Source: an uncultured Sutterella sp.
GTDB taxonomy: Bacteria > Pseudomonadota > Gammaproteobacteria > Burkholderiales > Burkholderiaceae_F
Length of the DNA stretch: 39,690 bases
Direction of reading: 5' to 3'
Assembly (NCBI GenBank): GCA_900538905.1
Contig: UPZS01000018.1
Span: 1-39,690, forward strand
Below the pieces are notes generated by a model, which saw only the letters and a list, made by a program, of their open reading frames with translations, searched no databases and was not told the DNA's origin. Positions 8,466-17,571 of this stretch are shown in pieces; within the stretch, counting starts at the first letter, position 1; each line of letters starts with the position of its first letter. The translations under genes and the position numbers were made by a program.

Positions 8466-9260
8466 TTACTGGGCGCTCTTCACGCGGACGCGCTGTTCGT
8501 TTTTGGACTTCGTGCTGCGGATCGGAGCGCGCATGAGTGGTTCGGATTGCACGCATTTTTCGATTGCCAGGAACTTGGAGAGTTCTTCGTCACCCGCGTT
8601 GCTTGCCGCATCGGCCGGAGATTGTCCCTTATCATTGCAGAGGTCGCGATAGGAACCTGCGCGCAGCAGGGTCATTACGACTTCGCGCGAGGGCTTGCGG
8701 GCGGCCATGTACAGCGGTGTGACCCCCGAGTAGGTCTGTACGTTGACTCGAGCACCCTTTTCAAGCAAAAGCTTGACGATATCGTTGTGCCCCTCGGCTG
8801 CAGCGTAGTGCAGAGGCGTCCAGCCGCCGATGCGGTTAACGGAGGCGCCCTCGGCAAGCAGACGTTGTACCAATTCCATATTGCCCTTGAAAGCGGCCAG
8901 CATCAAAGCCGTTTCGCCGTATTCGCTTGCTGTGTCGACTTCAATGCCCTTGGCCGACAACAGGGCGTCGACAACGGTGTAGGAGTCCATGCGGATGGCT
9001 CGTACGAGTGCGGGATCGCCGCCGTTGACGATTGTGTTGGGACTGATGCCCTGAGAGAGCATATAGATCACGACATCGGCGCGGTCGCGGTCCACGGCGC
9101 CCGCAAAGTTAGCCCAGTTTTCTTCAGGACCGGCCATCTTGACGGGACCGGAAGCGGCCGTTGCCGCACGATCGCCGGTGGCGGTTTGGTTGGAGGCGCA
9201 GCCAGCGAGCAGGCCGAGCGAAATCAGACACGTGCAAATCAGGGAAGCAGTTTTCATCAT
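8466..9260 (-). CDS. Ankyrin-repeat lipoprotein
   Basis: A 264-residue protein with a lipoprotein signal peptide (lipobox LLAGC, lipidated Cys21). After a low-complexity linker come about four to five ankyrin repeats, clearest at WTPLHYAAAEGHNDIVKLLL and the following VTPLYMAARKPSREVV; earlier copies include YGETALMLAAFKGNMELV. The mature protein should be anchored in the periplasm, perhaps at the outer membrane, and bind another protein; the partner is unknown. The gene sits one base after tatD and three before rlhA, so translational coupling is likely. From memory, a tatD-ankyrin pair is common in Burkholderiales. Confidence 0.88.
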   Translation of the reverse strand: MMKTASLICTCLISLGLLAGCASNQTATGDRAATAASGPVKMAGPEENWANFAGAVDRDRADVVIYMLSQGISPNTIVNGGDPALVRAIRMDSYTVVDALLSAKGIEVDTASEYGETALMLAAFKGNMELVQRLLAEGASVNRIGGWTPLHYAAAEGHNDIVKLLLEKGARVNVQTYSGVTPLYMAARKPSREVVMTLLRAGSYRDLCNDKGQSPADAASNAGDEELSKFLAIEKCVQSEPLMRAPIRSTKSKNEQRVRVKSAQ

Positions 9261-9261
9261 C

Positions 9262-10032
9262 TCAATTTAATCCAAAAAAATTCTTGGCCGTGTCGGTTGT
9301 AACAGCGGCAGCGTAATCCGGTTCGACATTCTTAACGAAAGCAAGCGTCTTGGCCACTTCAGCGACATAGGCGGGTTCACAGCGTTTGCCGCGATAGGGG
9401 ACCGGAGCCATGTAGGGACAGTCGGTCTCGATCATCAGACGATCAAGCGGCAGGGCAGAGGCGATTTCTCGTAGAGCTGTGGCATTTTTAAATGTGAGCA
9501 CGCCCGTAAAAGAGACGAGTCCGCCGAGATCAATCGCACGTTTGGCATCTTCAAGGCTTCCTCCGAAGCAGTGCATCACAAAGCCCACGGAACCCGCGTC
9601 GTAAGAGGCCAAAATGTCGAGGGCATCGCTTTCGGCTTCGCGCGCATGTACTACCAGGGGCTTGTTGAGCATTCGCGCTGCTTCAATATGCCGCACGAAG
9701 CGCTCTTTCTGCCAGGTCAAGTCGCCCTTGCACCAGTGGTAGTCAAGCCCCGTTTCTCCGACGGCAAGAATGCGCGGATCGCGGCATATTGACACAATCT
9801 CTTCCGTACTGCATTCGCGTCGGTCTTCATATTCGGGATGAAGGGCCCAGGCGCCGTACAAAAAGTCCGGCGCCAAGTCCAAAACGGTGAAGAGGTCCTT
9901 TTCCTCACCGTAGTCGCAAGCAACGACGAGTGCGCCTTCCAGCCCCGCCTCGCGCATGCGGGTAATGACATCGTCGCGGTCGGCGTCGAATTCGCGGGCG
10001 TTGATGTGCGAGTGAGAATCAAACAAACGCAT
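9262..10032 (-). CDS. tatD: TatD-family metal-dependent hydrolase (3'-5' DNase)
   Basis: The 256-residue product is a full-length TatD/YcfH-family TIM barrel. Metal ligands are visible in order: FDSHSHIN (His7, His9), the catalytic glutamate in AVGETGLDYHW, the histidine in KPLVVHAREA, the histidine in VMHCFGG, and the C-terminal aspartate in MIETDCPYMAP. Family members are cytoplasmic Mg/Mn-dependent nucleases trimming 3' ends of DNA or RNA and acting in oxidative DNA repair. ATG 10032 gives the canonical MRLFDSHSH start. It lies 21 bases after the acyl-CoA ligase and one base before the ankyrin lipoprotein, inside a minus-strand operon. Confidence 0.92.
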   Translation of the reverse strand: MRLFDSHSHINAREFDADRDDVITRMREAGLEGALVVACDYGEEKDLFTVLDLAPDFLYGAWALHPEYEDRRECSTEEIVSICRDPRILAVGETGLDYHWCKGDLTWQKERFVRHIEAARMLNKPLVVHAREAESDALDILASYDAGSVGFVMHCFGGSLEDAKRAIDLGGLVSFTGVLTFKNATALREIASALPLDRLMIETDCPYMAPVPYRGKRCEPAYVAEVAKTLAFVKNVEPDYAAAVTTDTAKNFFGLN

Positions 10033-10053
10033 ATCGAGTCATCACAAGCAGAA

Positions 10054-11877
10054 TCAGGCGCCGTGACCCTTGTAGAGTTCTTCGATTTCAGCGGCGTAAC
10101 GCTCGGCGATCTGACGGCGGCGCAGCTTCATTGTGGTCGTGAGAAGCCCGTTTTCGGTCGTCCAGTTGTCAGGCAACACGGCTACGTTGCGAGGCTGTCC
10201 GTAACGCGGGAAGAACTTTGTTGCGCTGCGCACGCGCTTCAAAATGGTGTTACGTACTTCACGGCTGCCGCGGGTGGCCGGATCGTCGGGATTGACCTGC
10301 AGATCGGCGCACAGTGCTCTCCAGCGTTCATTGTTGAGAACGACCAATGCGGCCACATACGGACGGTTTTCGCCGACCACCATAACCTGGTCAAACAGGG
10401 GATCCTCAAGAATCGCGAATTCAAGGTCGACGGGGCTGACCTTTTCGCCCACGCTAGTGACGATGATTTCCTTGATGCGTCCTTTGATGCGGATGCGTCC
10501 GCCGTCGCTCAAATCAGCTTGATCGCCCGTTCGCAACCAGCCGTCCTCGGTAAAGGCGCGGCGGGTGTCCTCTTCGCGGTTCCAGTACCCCTTCATGACC
10601 TGGGGGCCACGCACCTGCAACTCGTCAAGTTCACCCAGACGCGCTTCGATGCCGATTAGGGGTTTGCCGACCGTGGAAGGATGATTGCCTTTGACTTCGC
10701 ACATGGAAATCACGGGGGCCGATTCGGTCAAGCCGTATGCCTGGCGGATCGGAGCACCCATACCGCAGAAGAATTTGGCGACATGAAGATTGAGCGCGGC
10801 GCCGCCCGCCATCAGCACGTTGATGCGGTTGCCGAAGACGCCCTTGACAGGGTCGGCAATCTTGCGCTTAAGGTACGGCCACATGATGAAGTCGAGACAC
10901 TCACGGGCGGTATGTTCGACAGGGAGTCCATTTTCTTTGCAGAAACGGCGCCAACCGACTTCAGCAGCCCAGTCAAAGAAATAGCCCTTTTTCTTGGTCA
11001 TCTTGCGGCGCACCATCAAAATTTGGTTGTGGATGCGCTCAAAGACGCGCGGCACCGAGCACATATTGGTCGGGTTGATCGCGTGTAAGTCATCGGTGAT
11101 GTGGGCCACGCCGCGCGAGAAAGCCAGTTGTGCGCCGGTGGCAAGCGCATGATAGTAGGCTGCGCTGCGTTCAAAGGAGTGTGACAGCGGAAGGTACGAT
11201 AAAAACACGTCGTTTTCGTCAAGTGGCATATAGCGCGAAATCTGCTGTACGTTGCTTACGACATTGCGATGCGTCAGCATGACACCCTTGGGACGACCCG
11301 TGGTGCCGGAGGTATAGACAAGTGCTGCCAGGTCATTGGTGTCGGGGCCGGCAGGAAGTTCTTCAATATCGTTTCCGGTGGCAAGCCAGTCCTCCACGCC
11401 GCAGTATGGGATATGACCGAGGCTTACGCCTTCGTCGGTTTCACCGGTGAGCACAACCTGACGCAGGTTAGGCAGATCAACTCCGGCTGTGGCCAGCGAA
11501 TTCCAACGCGCAAAGTTAACCGTAACGAGGAATTCGGCACCGCTGTCGTTGAGAATGTAGTTAGAGTTGCCGGCCGTGTCGGTGGCATGTAGCGGAACGG
11601 GAACCAAAGCGTTGCAAAGAGCAGCCATGTCGAACGTCAGCGCGTCGACGCTGTTTGGCAAAAGCATGGCTACGCGCGCGCCGCGCTGCAGGCCCATCTT
11701 GGCAAAGGCCTTGCGCCAGCGCATCACGCGTTCGGAGAATTGGCGCCAAGTGATACCCACCCATTCATTGGTGCGGTGTTCAAACCACTTGTAGGCTTCA
11801 CGGTCGGCATAAACGCGCGCCGTGCGCTCAAGCATTTCGGGAATCGTTTTGAATTGGTCGATAAATCGGGAGGACAA
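10054..11877 (-). CDS. Long-chain fatty-acid-CoA ligase (AMP-binding, FadD15 type)
   Basis: A 607-residue adenylate-forming enzyme of the long-chain acyl-CoA synthetase type. The AMP-binding P-loop is LVYTSGTTGRPKG (residues 187-198), followed by LSYLPLSHSFERS, the YGLTES motif around AYGLTESAPV, the GWLRTGDQ hinge aspartate and RIKGRIKEIIVTSVGEKVSP near the C-terminus. It activates fatty acids to acyl-AMP and then acyl-CoA at the inner face of the membrane, for degradation or phospholipid recycling. The start appears to be TTG at 11877 with GGAG nine bases upstream; the first internal ATG (residue 15) would remove conserved sequence. It is the first gene of the tatD-ankyrin-rlhA run. Confidence 0.9.
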   Translation of the reverse strand: MSSRFIDQFKTIPEMLERTARVYADREAYKWFEHRTNEWVGITWRQFSERVMRWRKAFAKMGLQRGARVAMLLPNSVDALTFDMAALCNALVPVPLHATDTAGNSNYILNDSGAEFLVTVNFARWNSLATAGVDLPNLRQVVLTGETDEGVSLGHIPYCGVEDWLATGNDIEELPAGPDTNDLAALVYTSGTTGRPKGVMLTHRNVVSNVQQISRYMPLDENDVFLSYLPLSHSFERSAAYYHALATGAQLAFSRGVAHITDDLHAINPTNMCSVPRVFERIHNQILMVRRKMTKKKGYFFDWAAEVGWRRFCKENGLPVEHTARECLDFIMWPYLKRKIADPVKGVFGNRINVLMAGGAALNLHVAKFFCGMGAPIRQAYGLTESAPVISMCEVKGNHPSTVGKPLIGIEARLGELDELQVRGPQVMKGYWNREEDTRRAFTEDGWLRTGDQADLSDGGRIRIKGRIKEIIVTSVGEKVSPVDLEFAILEDPLFDQVMVVGENRPYVAALVVLNNERWRALCADLQVNPDDPATRGSREVRNTILKRVRSATKFFPRYGQPRNVAVLPDNWTTENGLLTTTMKLRRRQIAERYAAEIEELYKGHGA

Positions 11878-11963
11878 AATCGCGGCTCCGGCTTTATGGT
11901 GGTATTCGGATAACCCGCTAATTGTAAATTTTCTCGGCCTTCTTCGGTGAGCTCAAAAAGAGC

Positions 11964-12506
11964 CTAATTCGCCAAAAGCGCTTTAATTTGCAAGCGCACG
12001 TTACCAAGGTCGGGATTGACGATAATCGACAGACTCTCAAAGAGTGCGTCGCCTTCGAGTTCCCACCATTTTCATTGCAGCAGAAGCGAGATGAGTTCGT
12101 CGTCGAAACGCTTTTTGATGAAACGAGCCGGATTGCCGCCGACGACACTGTCGCCCTTGCGCGGTAACTCGCTTAAATGATCCGGAGTTACTTCGTGCCA
12201 GGCCTTGCCCATGACGTTGAACGGATAGGTCGACACGCTCGAGAGGCGATGATTGGCCGCACCCATGATAAAAGTTGTGCCGTGCGCGATTTGACAGAAT
12301 TTGCCGATGACAAGCTTGTCGCCGAAGATCGGATAATTGAAAAGAACTTGCGTTTTTTCAAAGTTCTCCGGATGTTCCGGGCTGTCGTAGTAGGTATAGT
12401 CGCCTACAAAAATATTGGGTGCCGATACGATATTTTTCAGAAAAACGGATGTTTTGTACTCGTTTGGAAAAATAACGTTCGGATCCGGATTTTTCGGTTG
12501 GGTCAC
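11964..12506 (-). pseudogene. Decayed xenobiotic (Vat/CatB-type) acetyltransferase
   Basis: The N-terminal reading matches the hexapeptide-repeat family that acetylates streptogramin A or chloramphenicol: VGDYTYYDSPEHPENF, FNYPIFGDKLVIGKFCQIA, then the catalytic histidine in GAANHRLSSVSTYPFNV. Two lesions are visible. After LPRKGDSVVG the text jumps straight to GNPARFIKKRF, losing about 35-40 residues of the left-handed beta-helix that normally reads VIGNDVWIG...ANSV. A TGA at 12072-12074 then interrupts the C-terminus; the same frame resumes with KWWELEGDALFESLS and runs to TAG at 11964. Intact relatives have about 210 residues. The start is GTG 12506 with GGGAG upstream. Acyl-CoA binding and trimer contacts would be lost, so it is probably inactive. 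Confidence 0.82.
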
Positions 12507-12519
12507 GGCCTACTCCCGT

Positions 12520-13398
12520 TCAGGTCCAGCTTTCAATAAACCAGTCGCTGGCGACAGCGAAAGTGCCGACGTTAATCTTGTACGGAGCCACTTGAGCCAC
12601 GATGGGTTTGGCGTGGTAGGCAAAACCAAAGCCTGCGGCACCGATCATTTCCAAATCGTTGGCGCCGTCGCCGCCAGCGATGCACTGGGAGAGTGAGGCA
12701 CCGTTAACCTGCGCGATTACTTCCATGGTACGGCGTTTCCCTGCGCGGTCGAGTACCTTACCGCCGGCCGGGCCTGTGGTCTCTCCGGTGAGTTTGCCGT
12801 CCTTAATGACCAGACGATTGCAAACGAAACCGGACATGCCGTAGTCTCGCGCGACGATTTCGGCAAATTGCGTAAAGCCGCCTGAGGCGATGTACGTCTT
12901 GACACCAAACGAGTGGAAAAGGGCAAGCGTTTCTCTGGCTCCAGGAGTCGGACGGATGAGAGCGGCTGCTTTATCGATGATTGACGAAGGTGCTCCGGCC
13001 AGAAGCTTGACGCGTTCGCGCAGGCTGTGTTCGAAGTCAAGTTCGCCGCGCATTGATCGTTCCGTGATTTCCGCAACCTGATCTTTGACGTCGTAGAGCG
13101 CCGCCAATTCGTCAATGCATTCGTTTCCGATCAGGGTGCTGTCCATGTCAAAAAAGGCGCATCGGAAGTTGCGAAGAGACAGTCCGGCCGGCACAAAAGC
13201 GGTGTCGCACGTAGCTATGCCGCCTAAAACATCTCGACGGATCATTTCACACACATGTTTTTCGAGGCCGCACAGTCGTAAACGGTTTTCTTCGCAAAGC
13301 ATTTTGGCTGCGGGAGCAAAAGTGGAAAGCGAATTGGCAAGGGAGGCCGAGATCGGGCCGGATATCACCAGATCGAAAAGGCTGGAAGCTGTATTCAT
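12520..13398 (-). CDS. serB: Phosphoserine phosphatase
   Basis: A HAD-superfamily enzyme that dephosphorylates O-phosphoserine in the last step of serine synthesis. The DxDxT nucleophile motif is FFDMDSTLIGNECIDELA, with the conserved glutamate (NECIDE) of SerB. Motif II is YIASGGFTQFAE, motif III the lysine in GGKVLDRAGKR, and motif IV the GGDGANDLEMI metal site. The start at 13398 (MNTASSLFDLV) gives 292 residues. An upstream ATG at 13449 would add 17 proline-rich residues; neither start has a clear Shine-Dalgarno, and I prefer the shorter one. N-terminal residues 1-75 form the small ACT-like regulatory part seen in longer SerB proteins. The decayed acetyltransferase follows 13 bases later. 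Confidence 0.9.
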   Translation of the reverse strand: MNTASSLFDLVISGPISASLANSLSTFAPAAKMLCEENRLRLCGLEKHVCEMIRRDVLGGIATCDTAFVPAGLSLRNFRCAFFDMDSTLIGNECIDELAALYDVKDQVAEITERSMRGELDFEHSLRERVKLLAGAPSSIIDKAAALIRPTPGARETLALFHSFGVKTYIASGGFTQFAEIVARDYGMSGFVCNRLVIKDGKLTGETTGPAGGKVLDRAGKRRTMEVIAQVNGASLSQCIAGGDGANDLEMIGAAGFGFAYHAKPIVAQVAPYKINVGTFAVASDWFIESWT

Positions 13399-13722
13399 GT
13401 CTAAAAGGAACTGAAGGAAAGGGGACGGCAAAGGTTGCGCCCAGGTCATTTGATGCTGGCATCATGCCGCAAATATATTTGTTTTGCACGCTCTTCAGCT
13501 CTTTTTTGCTTTTGTCATCGCTTTGTTATCAGGCTGTCAAGGAACTGTCTTAAAAGTGCCATCAAGCTGTCAGATTGGACCCCGACAATGTGCGCCATCA
13601 CAACGGGAGTTATTGCGGCACGGTGAACAAATACTGCCGCTCACTCGGTTGTGAAATCACGCGGCGCCTGATTTGTGGAATTGAAGCGGCGCCGGCCATT
13701 GACTGACATATTGATTGAAGAG

Positions 13723-15270
13723 ATGAACCCTAAGAATTTCGCCAAAGCCGGCCTCGTCGCCGCCCTTGTCGTTGCTGCCAACGCATCCGTAGCCGGTCCG
13801 GACAATATGGTTGTTGCTGTGCAGCAGTTGCCTGTGATCGTTGAGCCTCAAGGCATCAACAACAATGCACTCGATCGCGTGGCTTACTCCATTTACGAAA
13901 CTCTGATTCGCGCCGATCTGAAGACCGGCGAACTTTTTCCGGGTCTGGCAGAGAGCTGGAAGCGCGTTTCGCCCGAGAGCGTTGAATTTAAGCTGCGCAA
14001 GGGAGTCAAGTTTCACGACGGCACCGACTTTACGGCTGACGACGTTGTCTTTACCTTCGGCCAAGAGCGTTTTATGGCAAAGGACGCTCCGGGGCGTGCC
14101 GCAGCTGTCGAATTCCTGGGTGGTCTCAAAAGCGTTGAAAAAATCGACGACTACACTGTTCGCGTCACGATGCAGCAGGCTGATCCTCTGATCGAGCGCC
14201 GTTTTGCAGCACGTATGTCGGAAATCATCAGCAAAGACGGCTGGATGAAAGCCGGCGGCTGGGACAACTGGATTAAGAATCCGATCGGCACCGGTCCGTA
14301 CCGTATCACCAGCTTTAAGGTTGGCAACCGTCTGGCCCTTGAACGATTCGACGGCTACTGGGGCGATAAGGCTCCCGCTGCCAAGCTCACGTTCGTCGAA
14401 GTGCCGGAATTGTCTTCTCGTGTTGCCGGTCTTCGCTCGGGTGAATTCGATCTCATTACCGAAGTGCCTCCCGATCAGATCAAGCCTCTGAGCAAGGATG
14501 GCAAGATTGACGTTGTGGGCGGTGCAATTGACAACATCTATGCGCTCGTGTTTGACGCTAAGTCCAATCCGGTGATGGCCAATCCGAAATTGCGTCAGGG
14601 CATCATGCACGCTATTGATCGTGATCTTCTCGTGCAGGCTCTCTTTGCGGGCAAGACGACGCCCGCAAACAGTTTCCAATCGAAGACCTTTGGCGAGATG
14701 TATTTGCCGGAATTTGAAACCAAGAAGTTCGATCTTCAGAAGGCTCGCGAACTCATCAAGGCTTCCGGTTACAAGGGCGAGCAGATTGTCTGGCGCATCC
14801 AGCCTGCTTACTACACACTTGAAATGACTGTGAGCCAGGCTGTGGCGTCTATGCTCAAGCAGGCCGGGCTCAACATTCGCCTCGATGTCAAGGAAAACTG
14901 GACGCAGGTTGAAGCCGCCGGCAAGGATCGCATGATCAATAACGCGAGCTTTTCAGCTTACTTCCCGGATCCAGCCAGCCAGTTGTGGCGGCGCATGAAG
15001 CCGGGCAGCTTCTGGGAAGCCGAAGGATACTTCCCGGCTTCTGACGAATACAAGCGCATCTGCGAATTGGGCAAGGAACTTGATTCGAGTGTTGATCCGG
15101 TCCGTCGCAAGGCGGTTTGGGGCGAGATGCTCAAGCTCTTTGACGCCAATCCCTATGCTGTTCCGCTTTATTCCCTGCCGATGATCTACGCCAAGCAGAA
15201 AAACGTGGTCTGGGAACCTGGTACGCAAGGTTCGCTCGATCTGAGCGCCCGCGGTCTCAGCTTCAAGTAA
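13723..15270 (+). CDS. Peptide-type ABC transporter substrate-binding protein (SBP family 5)
   Basis: A 515-residue periplasmic binding protein of the DppA/OppA class. It starts with a signal peptide (MNPKNFAKAGLVAALVVAANASVA, cut before GPDN). The family signature follows: NNNALDRVAYSIYETLIRAD, LFPGLAESWKRVSPESVEFKL and KFHDGTDFTADDVVFTF, with NPIGTGPYRI in the middle and TSYFPD-like SAYFPDPASQLW in the second lobe. ATG 13723 with GAAG six bases upstream is preferred to an upstream in-frame codon at 13675, which lies before the signal peptide. It is the first gene of the importer operon and is followed by a stable hairpin at 15278-15322 that may raise its mRNA level over the rest. The ligand could be a peptide, but family members also bind nickel, opines, heme or glycans. 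Confidence 0.9.
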   Translation: MNPKNFAKAGLVAALVVAANASVAGPDNMVVAVQQLPVIVEPQGINNNALDRVAYSIYETLIRADLKTGELFPGLAESWKRVSPESVEFKLRKGVKFHDGTDFTADDVVFTFGQERFMAKDAPGRAAAVEFLGGLKSVEKIDDYTVRVTMQQADPLIERRFAARMSEIISKDGWMKAGGWDNWIKNPIGTGPYRITSFKVGNRLALERFDGYWGDKAPAAKLTFVEVPELSSRVAGLRSGEFDLITEVPPDQIKPLSKDGKIDVVGGAIDNIYALVFDAKSNPVMANPKLRQGIMHAIDRDLLVQALFAGKTTPANSFQSKTFGEMYLPEFETKKFDLQKARELIKASGYKGEQIVWRIQPAYYTLEMTVSQAVASMLKQAGLNIRLDVKENWTQVEAAGKDRMINNASFSAYFPDPASQLWRRMKPGSFWEAEGYFPASDEYKRICELGKELDSSVDPVRRKAVWGEMLKLFDANPYAVPLYSLPMIYAKQKNVVWEPGTQGSLDLSARGLSFK

Positions 15271-15277
15271 ATCGTCT

Positions 15278-15322
15278 GCAAGAGGCTGCGGGGGGTTGTC
15301 CCCCGTAGCCTTGCTTTATTTT
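15278..15322 (+). terminator. Intra-operon hairpin/terminator after the binding-protein gene
   Basis: The arms GCAAG-GGCT-CGGGGG and CCCCCG-AGCC-TTGC pair across a short loop (15278-15314), interrupted by single bulges. They are followed by TTTATTTT. The hairpin lies just after the stop codon of the binding protein and before the ATPase gene on the same strand. Such partial terminators usually let the abundant binding protein be made in excess over the membrane complex. Confidence 0.7.
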
Positions 15323-15342
15323 CAAATCAACCGAAGACATCT

Positions 15343-17571
15343 ATGACAGAACCTCACAGGAATCCGGAACAAACATTGCTTTCGATTCGCGGCCTTCGTA
15401 CCTCCTTTGGCAACACCGAAGTGCTCCACGGCGTTGATCTTGAAATCCGACGCGGCGAAGTGCTCACCCTTATCGGCGAATCGGGTTCCGGCAAATCGGT
15501 GCTTGCCCGATCCATTCTGGGCTTGGCCGGAAAAAATGCCCGCACGACGGGCGTAATCGAATTCAACGGCACGAACCTTCTGGATCTGACCGACGCAGAG
15601 ATGCATAAAATGCGCGGTGCCGACATCGGTATCATCGTGCAGGACGCGATGGCTGCCTTAAATCCGATGCGTACCATCGGTTATCAGCTCTGCGAAACAA
15701 TCGTCTATCGTCATCCGGACTATCGAGACAATCCTCACAACAAAACGACGCTGATGGCAAGCGAAGAAGTTAAAAAGCTTGCCGTTGATTATCTCAAGCG
15801 CGTCGGTATTACGGCTCCTTCCGAGCGGATGCGCAGTTATGCGCATCAGCTTTCCGGCGGTATGCGCCAGCGCGTGATGATCGCCTTGGCTTTGATCGGC
15901 GCACCGAAACTGTTGATCGCCGACGAACCCACCACAGCTCTTGACGTGGTGGTGCAGCGTGAAATCCTCAAGGAACTGCGAGAGATCGTCAAAAGCGAAT
16001 CAATGAGCATGTTACTTGTGACGCACGATCTGCATCTGGCTCGCGACGTTGCCGATCGTGTGAGCGTCATGTATGCGGGCTATATCCTCGAAACCGGTCC
16101 CGTACCCCGTGTGCTACCCAATCCTGCGCACCCATACACAGAAGGTCTGCTCGACGCCATGCCGGACATGGAAAGCGAAAAGGGTACGCTGCAGCCGATC
16201 AAGGGGGAAATTCCGCCGCCCGATAAGCTCGGTCACGGCTGCCCATTTGCCGGTCGATGCCCATTGACGCGTGTGCAATGTCGCATGACGCTTCCCGCGA
16301 TGCAGCCCGTTGAAGAGGGCTGGCAGTCGCGCTGCATGGAAGCACAATGCCACGCTGCCCAACTTGACGAAGCTTTCAAGGCACAGGAACAAAAGCGCGA
16401 TCAGGCCGTGGTGAAGAATCTCGACAAAGTGCAGAAAATCGTTCAGGTTGTCGAAGAAAATCAAGAGGCTCAAGGTGAGCTTCCGGTGAAGATAGCTATC
16501 GACGAAGTCGATCACGAGGACGATTCTCCTCTTGTTGAGGCGTCGATCGCCAAACACTGCTATTACACTCGAAAGGGCTTTTTCGGCCGCAAGACGCCGT
16601 GGAACGTGCTCGAGGATATTGAACTTACGATCAATCGCGGCGAAGTGCTCGGTCTCGTGGGCGAGTCGGGCTGTGGCAAGTCCACGCTGGCGCGCCTTCT
16701 TCTGGGACTGATGCGTCCGACTTCGGGACGTGTAACCTTTGATGGTGAACCCTACCCTGAACCGAGAACGCGTCAGTGGCGTGCTCAGCGTCCGTTGGCA
16801 CAGATGATCTATCAGGATCCGTTTTCCTGTTTTGACGAACGACTGAGCATCGTCGAGCAAGTTGCCGAGCCCCTGATGATTCACAAAGGCATGACTCAGG
16901 CCGAAGCCCAAACGGTAGCGCTGCGTTTTCTCAAGGCTTCGGGGCTGCCCGAACACCATGCCGTCAAGCGGCCTGGTGTTATGTCGGGCGGACAACTTCA
17001 GAGAGCGGCCATTGCACGAGCCATTGCCCTTGAACCCAAGCTTTTGGTCTGCGACGAACCGGTCGCCTCGCTTGACGTTTCAATTCAAGCACAGGTGCTC
17101 GAGCTTCTCAACAATCTCCGACGAGCCACCGATATGTCGATGCTCTTTGTCTCGCACAACTTAAACGTCGTGCGTTACATCTGCGATCGTGTGATGGTGA
17201 TGTATCTCGGCCGCATTGTAGAAACGGGCAGTGTTGAAGAAGTTTTCCGCCATCCGGTGCATCCGTATACAAGACTGCTGACAGCCTGCACGCCGGGTGC
17301 CAACGGTCAGGTTGTTAACTTCTATCCGAAGGGCGCCATGCCAAGTCCCATGAATCGCCCGAAAGGCTGCGTGTTTGCCAATCGTTGCCCATTGGCCGGT
17401 GCGCGCTGTCAGTCTGAAGTTCCGCCGCTGCAAGAAGTGCTTCCGGGACGTTGTGCGGCGTGCTTTGAAGCCAAAAAGGCCATGCACATTGATGATCTGT
17501 ATCTTTCTTCCATAGCTCGGGATGCCGACAAAGCACAGTGTCCCGGCGAGAGCATAGAGGAGGCCGCATAA
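15343..17571 (+). CDS. Fused double ATP-binding protein of peptide-type ABC importer
   Basis: This 742-residue protein joins the DppD-like and DppF-like ATPases that are usually separate genes. Domain 1: Walker A GESGSGKS (45-52), signature LSGGMRQR (170-177), Walker B LLIADEP, then the oligopeptide-transporter C-terminal cysteine cluster CPFAGRCPLTRVQC. A charged linker of about 70 residues follows (KAQEQKRDQAVVKNLDK...DEVDHEDD). Domain 2: Walker A GESGCGKS (440-447), signature MSGGQLQR (547-554), Walker B LLVCDEP and a second cluster CVFANRCPLAGARC. The clusters match those of OppD/DppF-type proteins that can hold an Fe-S centre. Similar fusions are known (YejF, GsiA). The stop is immediately followed by the permease ATG; GAGGAGG inside its 3' end is that gene's ribosome-binding site. 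Confidence 0.92.
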   Translation: MTEPHRNPEQTLLSIRGLRTSFGNTEVLHGVDLEIRRGEVLTLIGESGSGKSVLARSILGLAGKNARTTGVIEFNGTNLLDLTDAEMHKMRGADIGIIVQDAMAALNPMRTIGYQLCETIVYRHPDYRDNPHNKTTLMASEEVKKLAVDYLKRVGITAPSERMRSYAHQLSGGMRQRVMIALALIGAPKLLIADEPTTALDVVVQREILKELREIVKSESMSMLLVTHDLHLARDVADRVSVMYAGYILETGPVPRVLPNPAHPYTEGLLDAMPDMESEKGTLQPIKGEIPPPDKLGHGCPFAGRCPLTRVQCRMTLPAMQPVEEGWQSRCMEAQCHAAQLDEAFKAQEQKRDQAVVKNLDKVQKIVQVVEENQEAQGELPVKIAIDEVDHEDDSPLVEASIAKHCYYTRKGFFGRKTPWNVLEDIELTINRGEVLGLVGESGCGKSTLARLLLGLMRPTSGRVTFDGEPYPEPRTRQWRAQRPLAQMIYQDPFSCFDERLSIVEQVAEPLMIHKGMTQAEAQTVALRFLKASGLPEHHAVKRPGVMSGGQLQRAAIARAIALEPKLLVCDEPVASLDVSIQAQVLELLNNLRRATDMSMLFVSHNLNVVRYICDRVMVMYLGRIVETGSVEEVFRHPVHPYTRLLTACTPGANGQVVNFYPKGAMPSPMNRPKGCVFANRCPLAGARCQSEVPPLQEVLPGRCAACFEAKKAMHIDDLYLSSIARDADKAQCPGESIEEAA

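Noticed and set aside
12072..12074. TGA as selenocysteine or readthrough codon in the acetyltransferase
   Set aside because: No adjacent SECIS-like hairpin was seen, the family has no selenocysteine there, and the gene also has a large deletion, so decay is the better explanation.
16114..16995. A 293-codon minus-strand frame inside the fused ATPase gene
   Set aside because: The plus-strand ATPase shows all motifs in both domains; the antisense frame has none.
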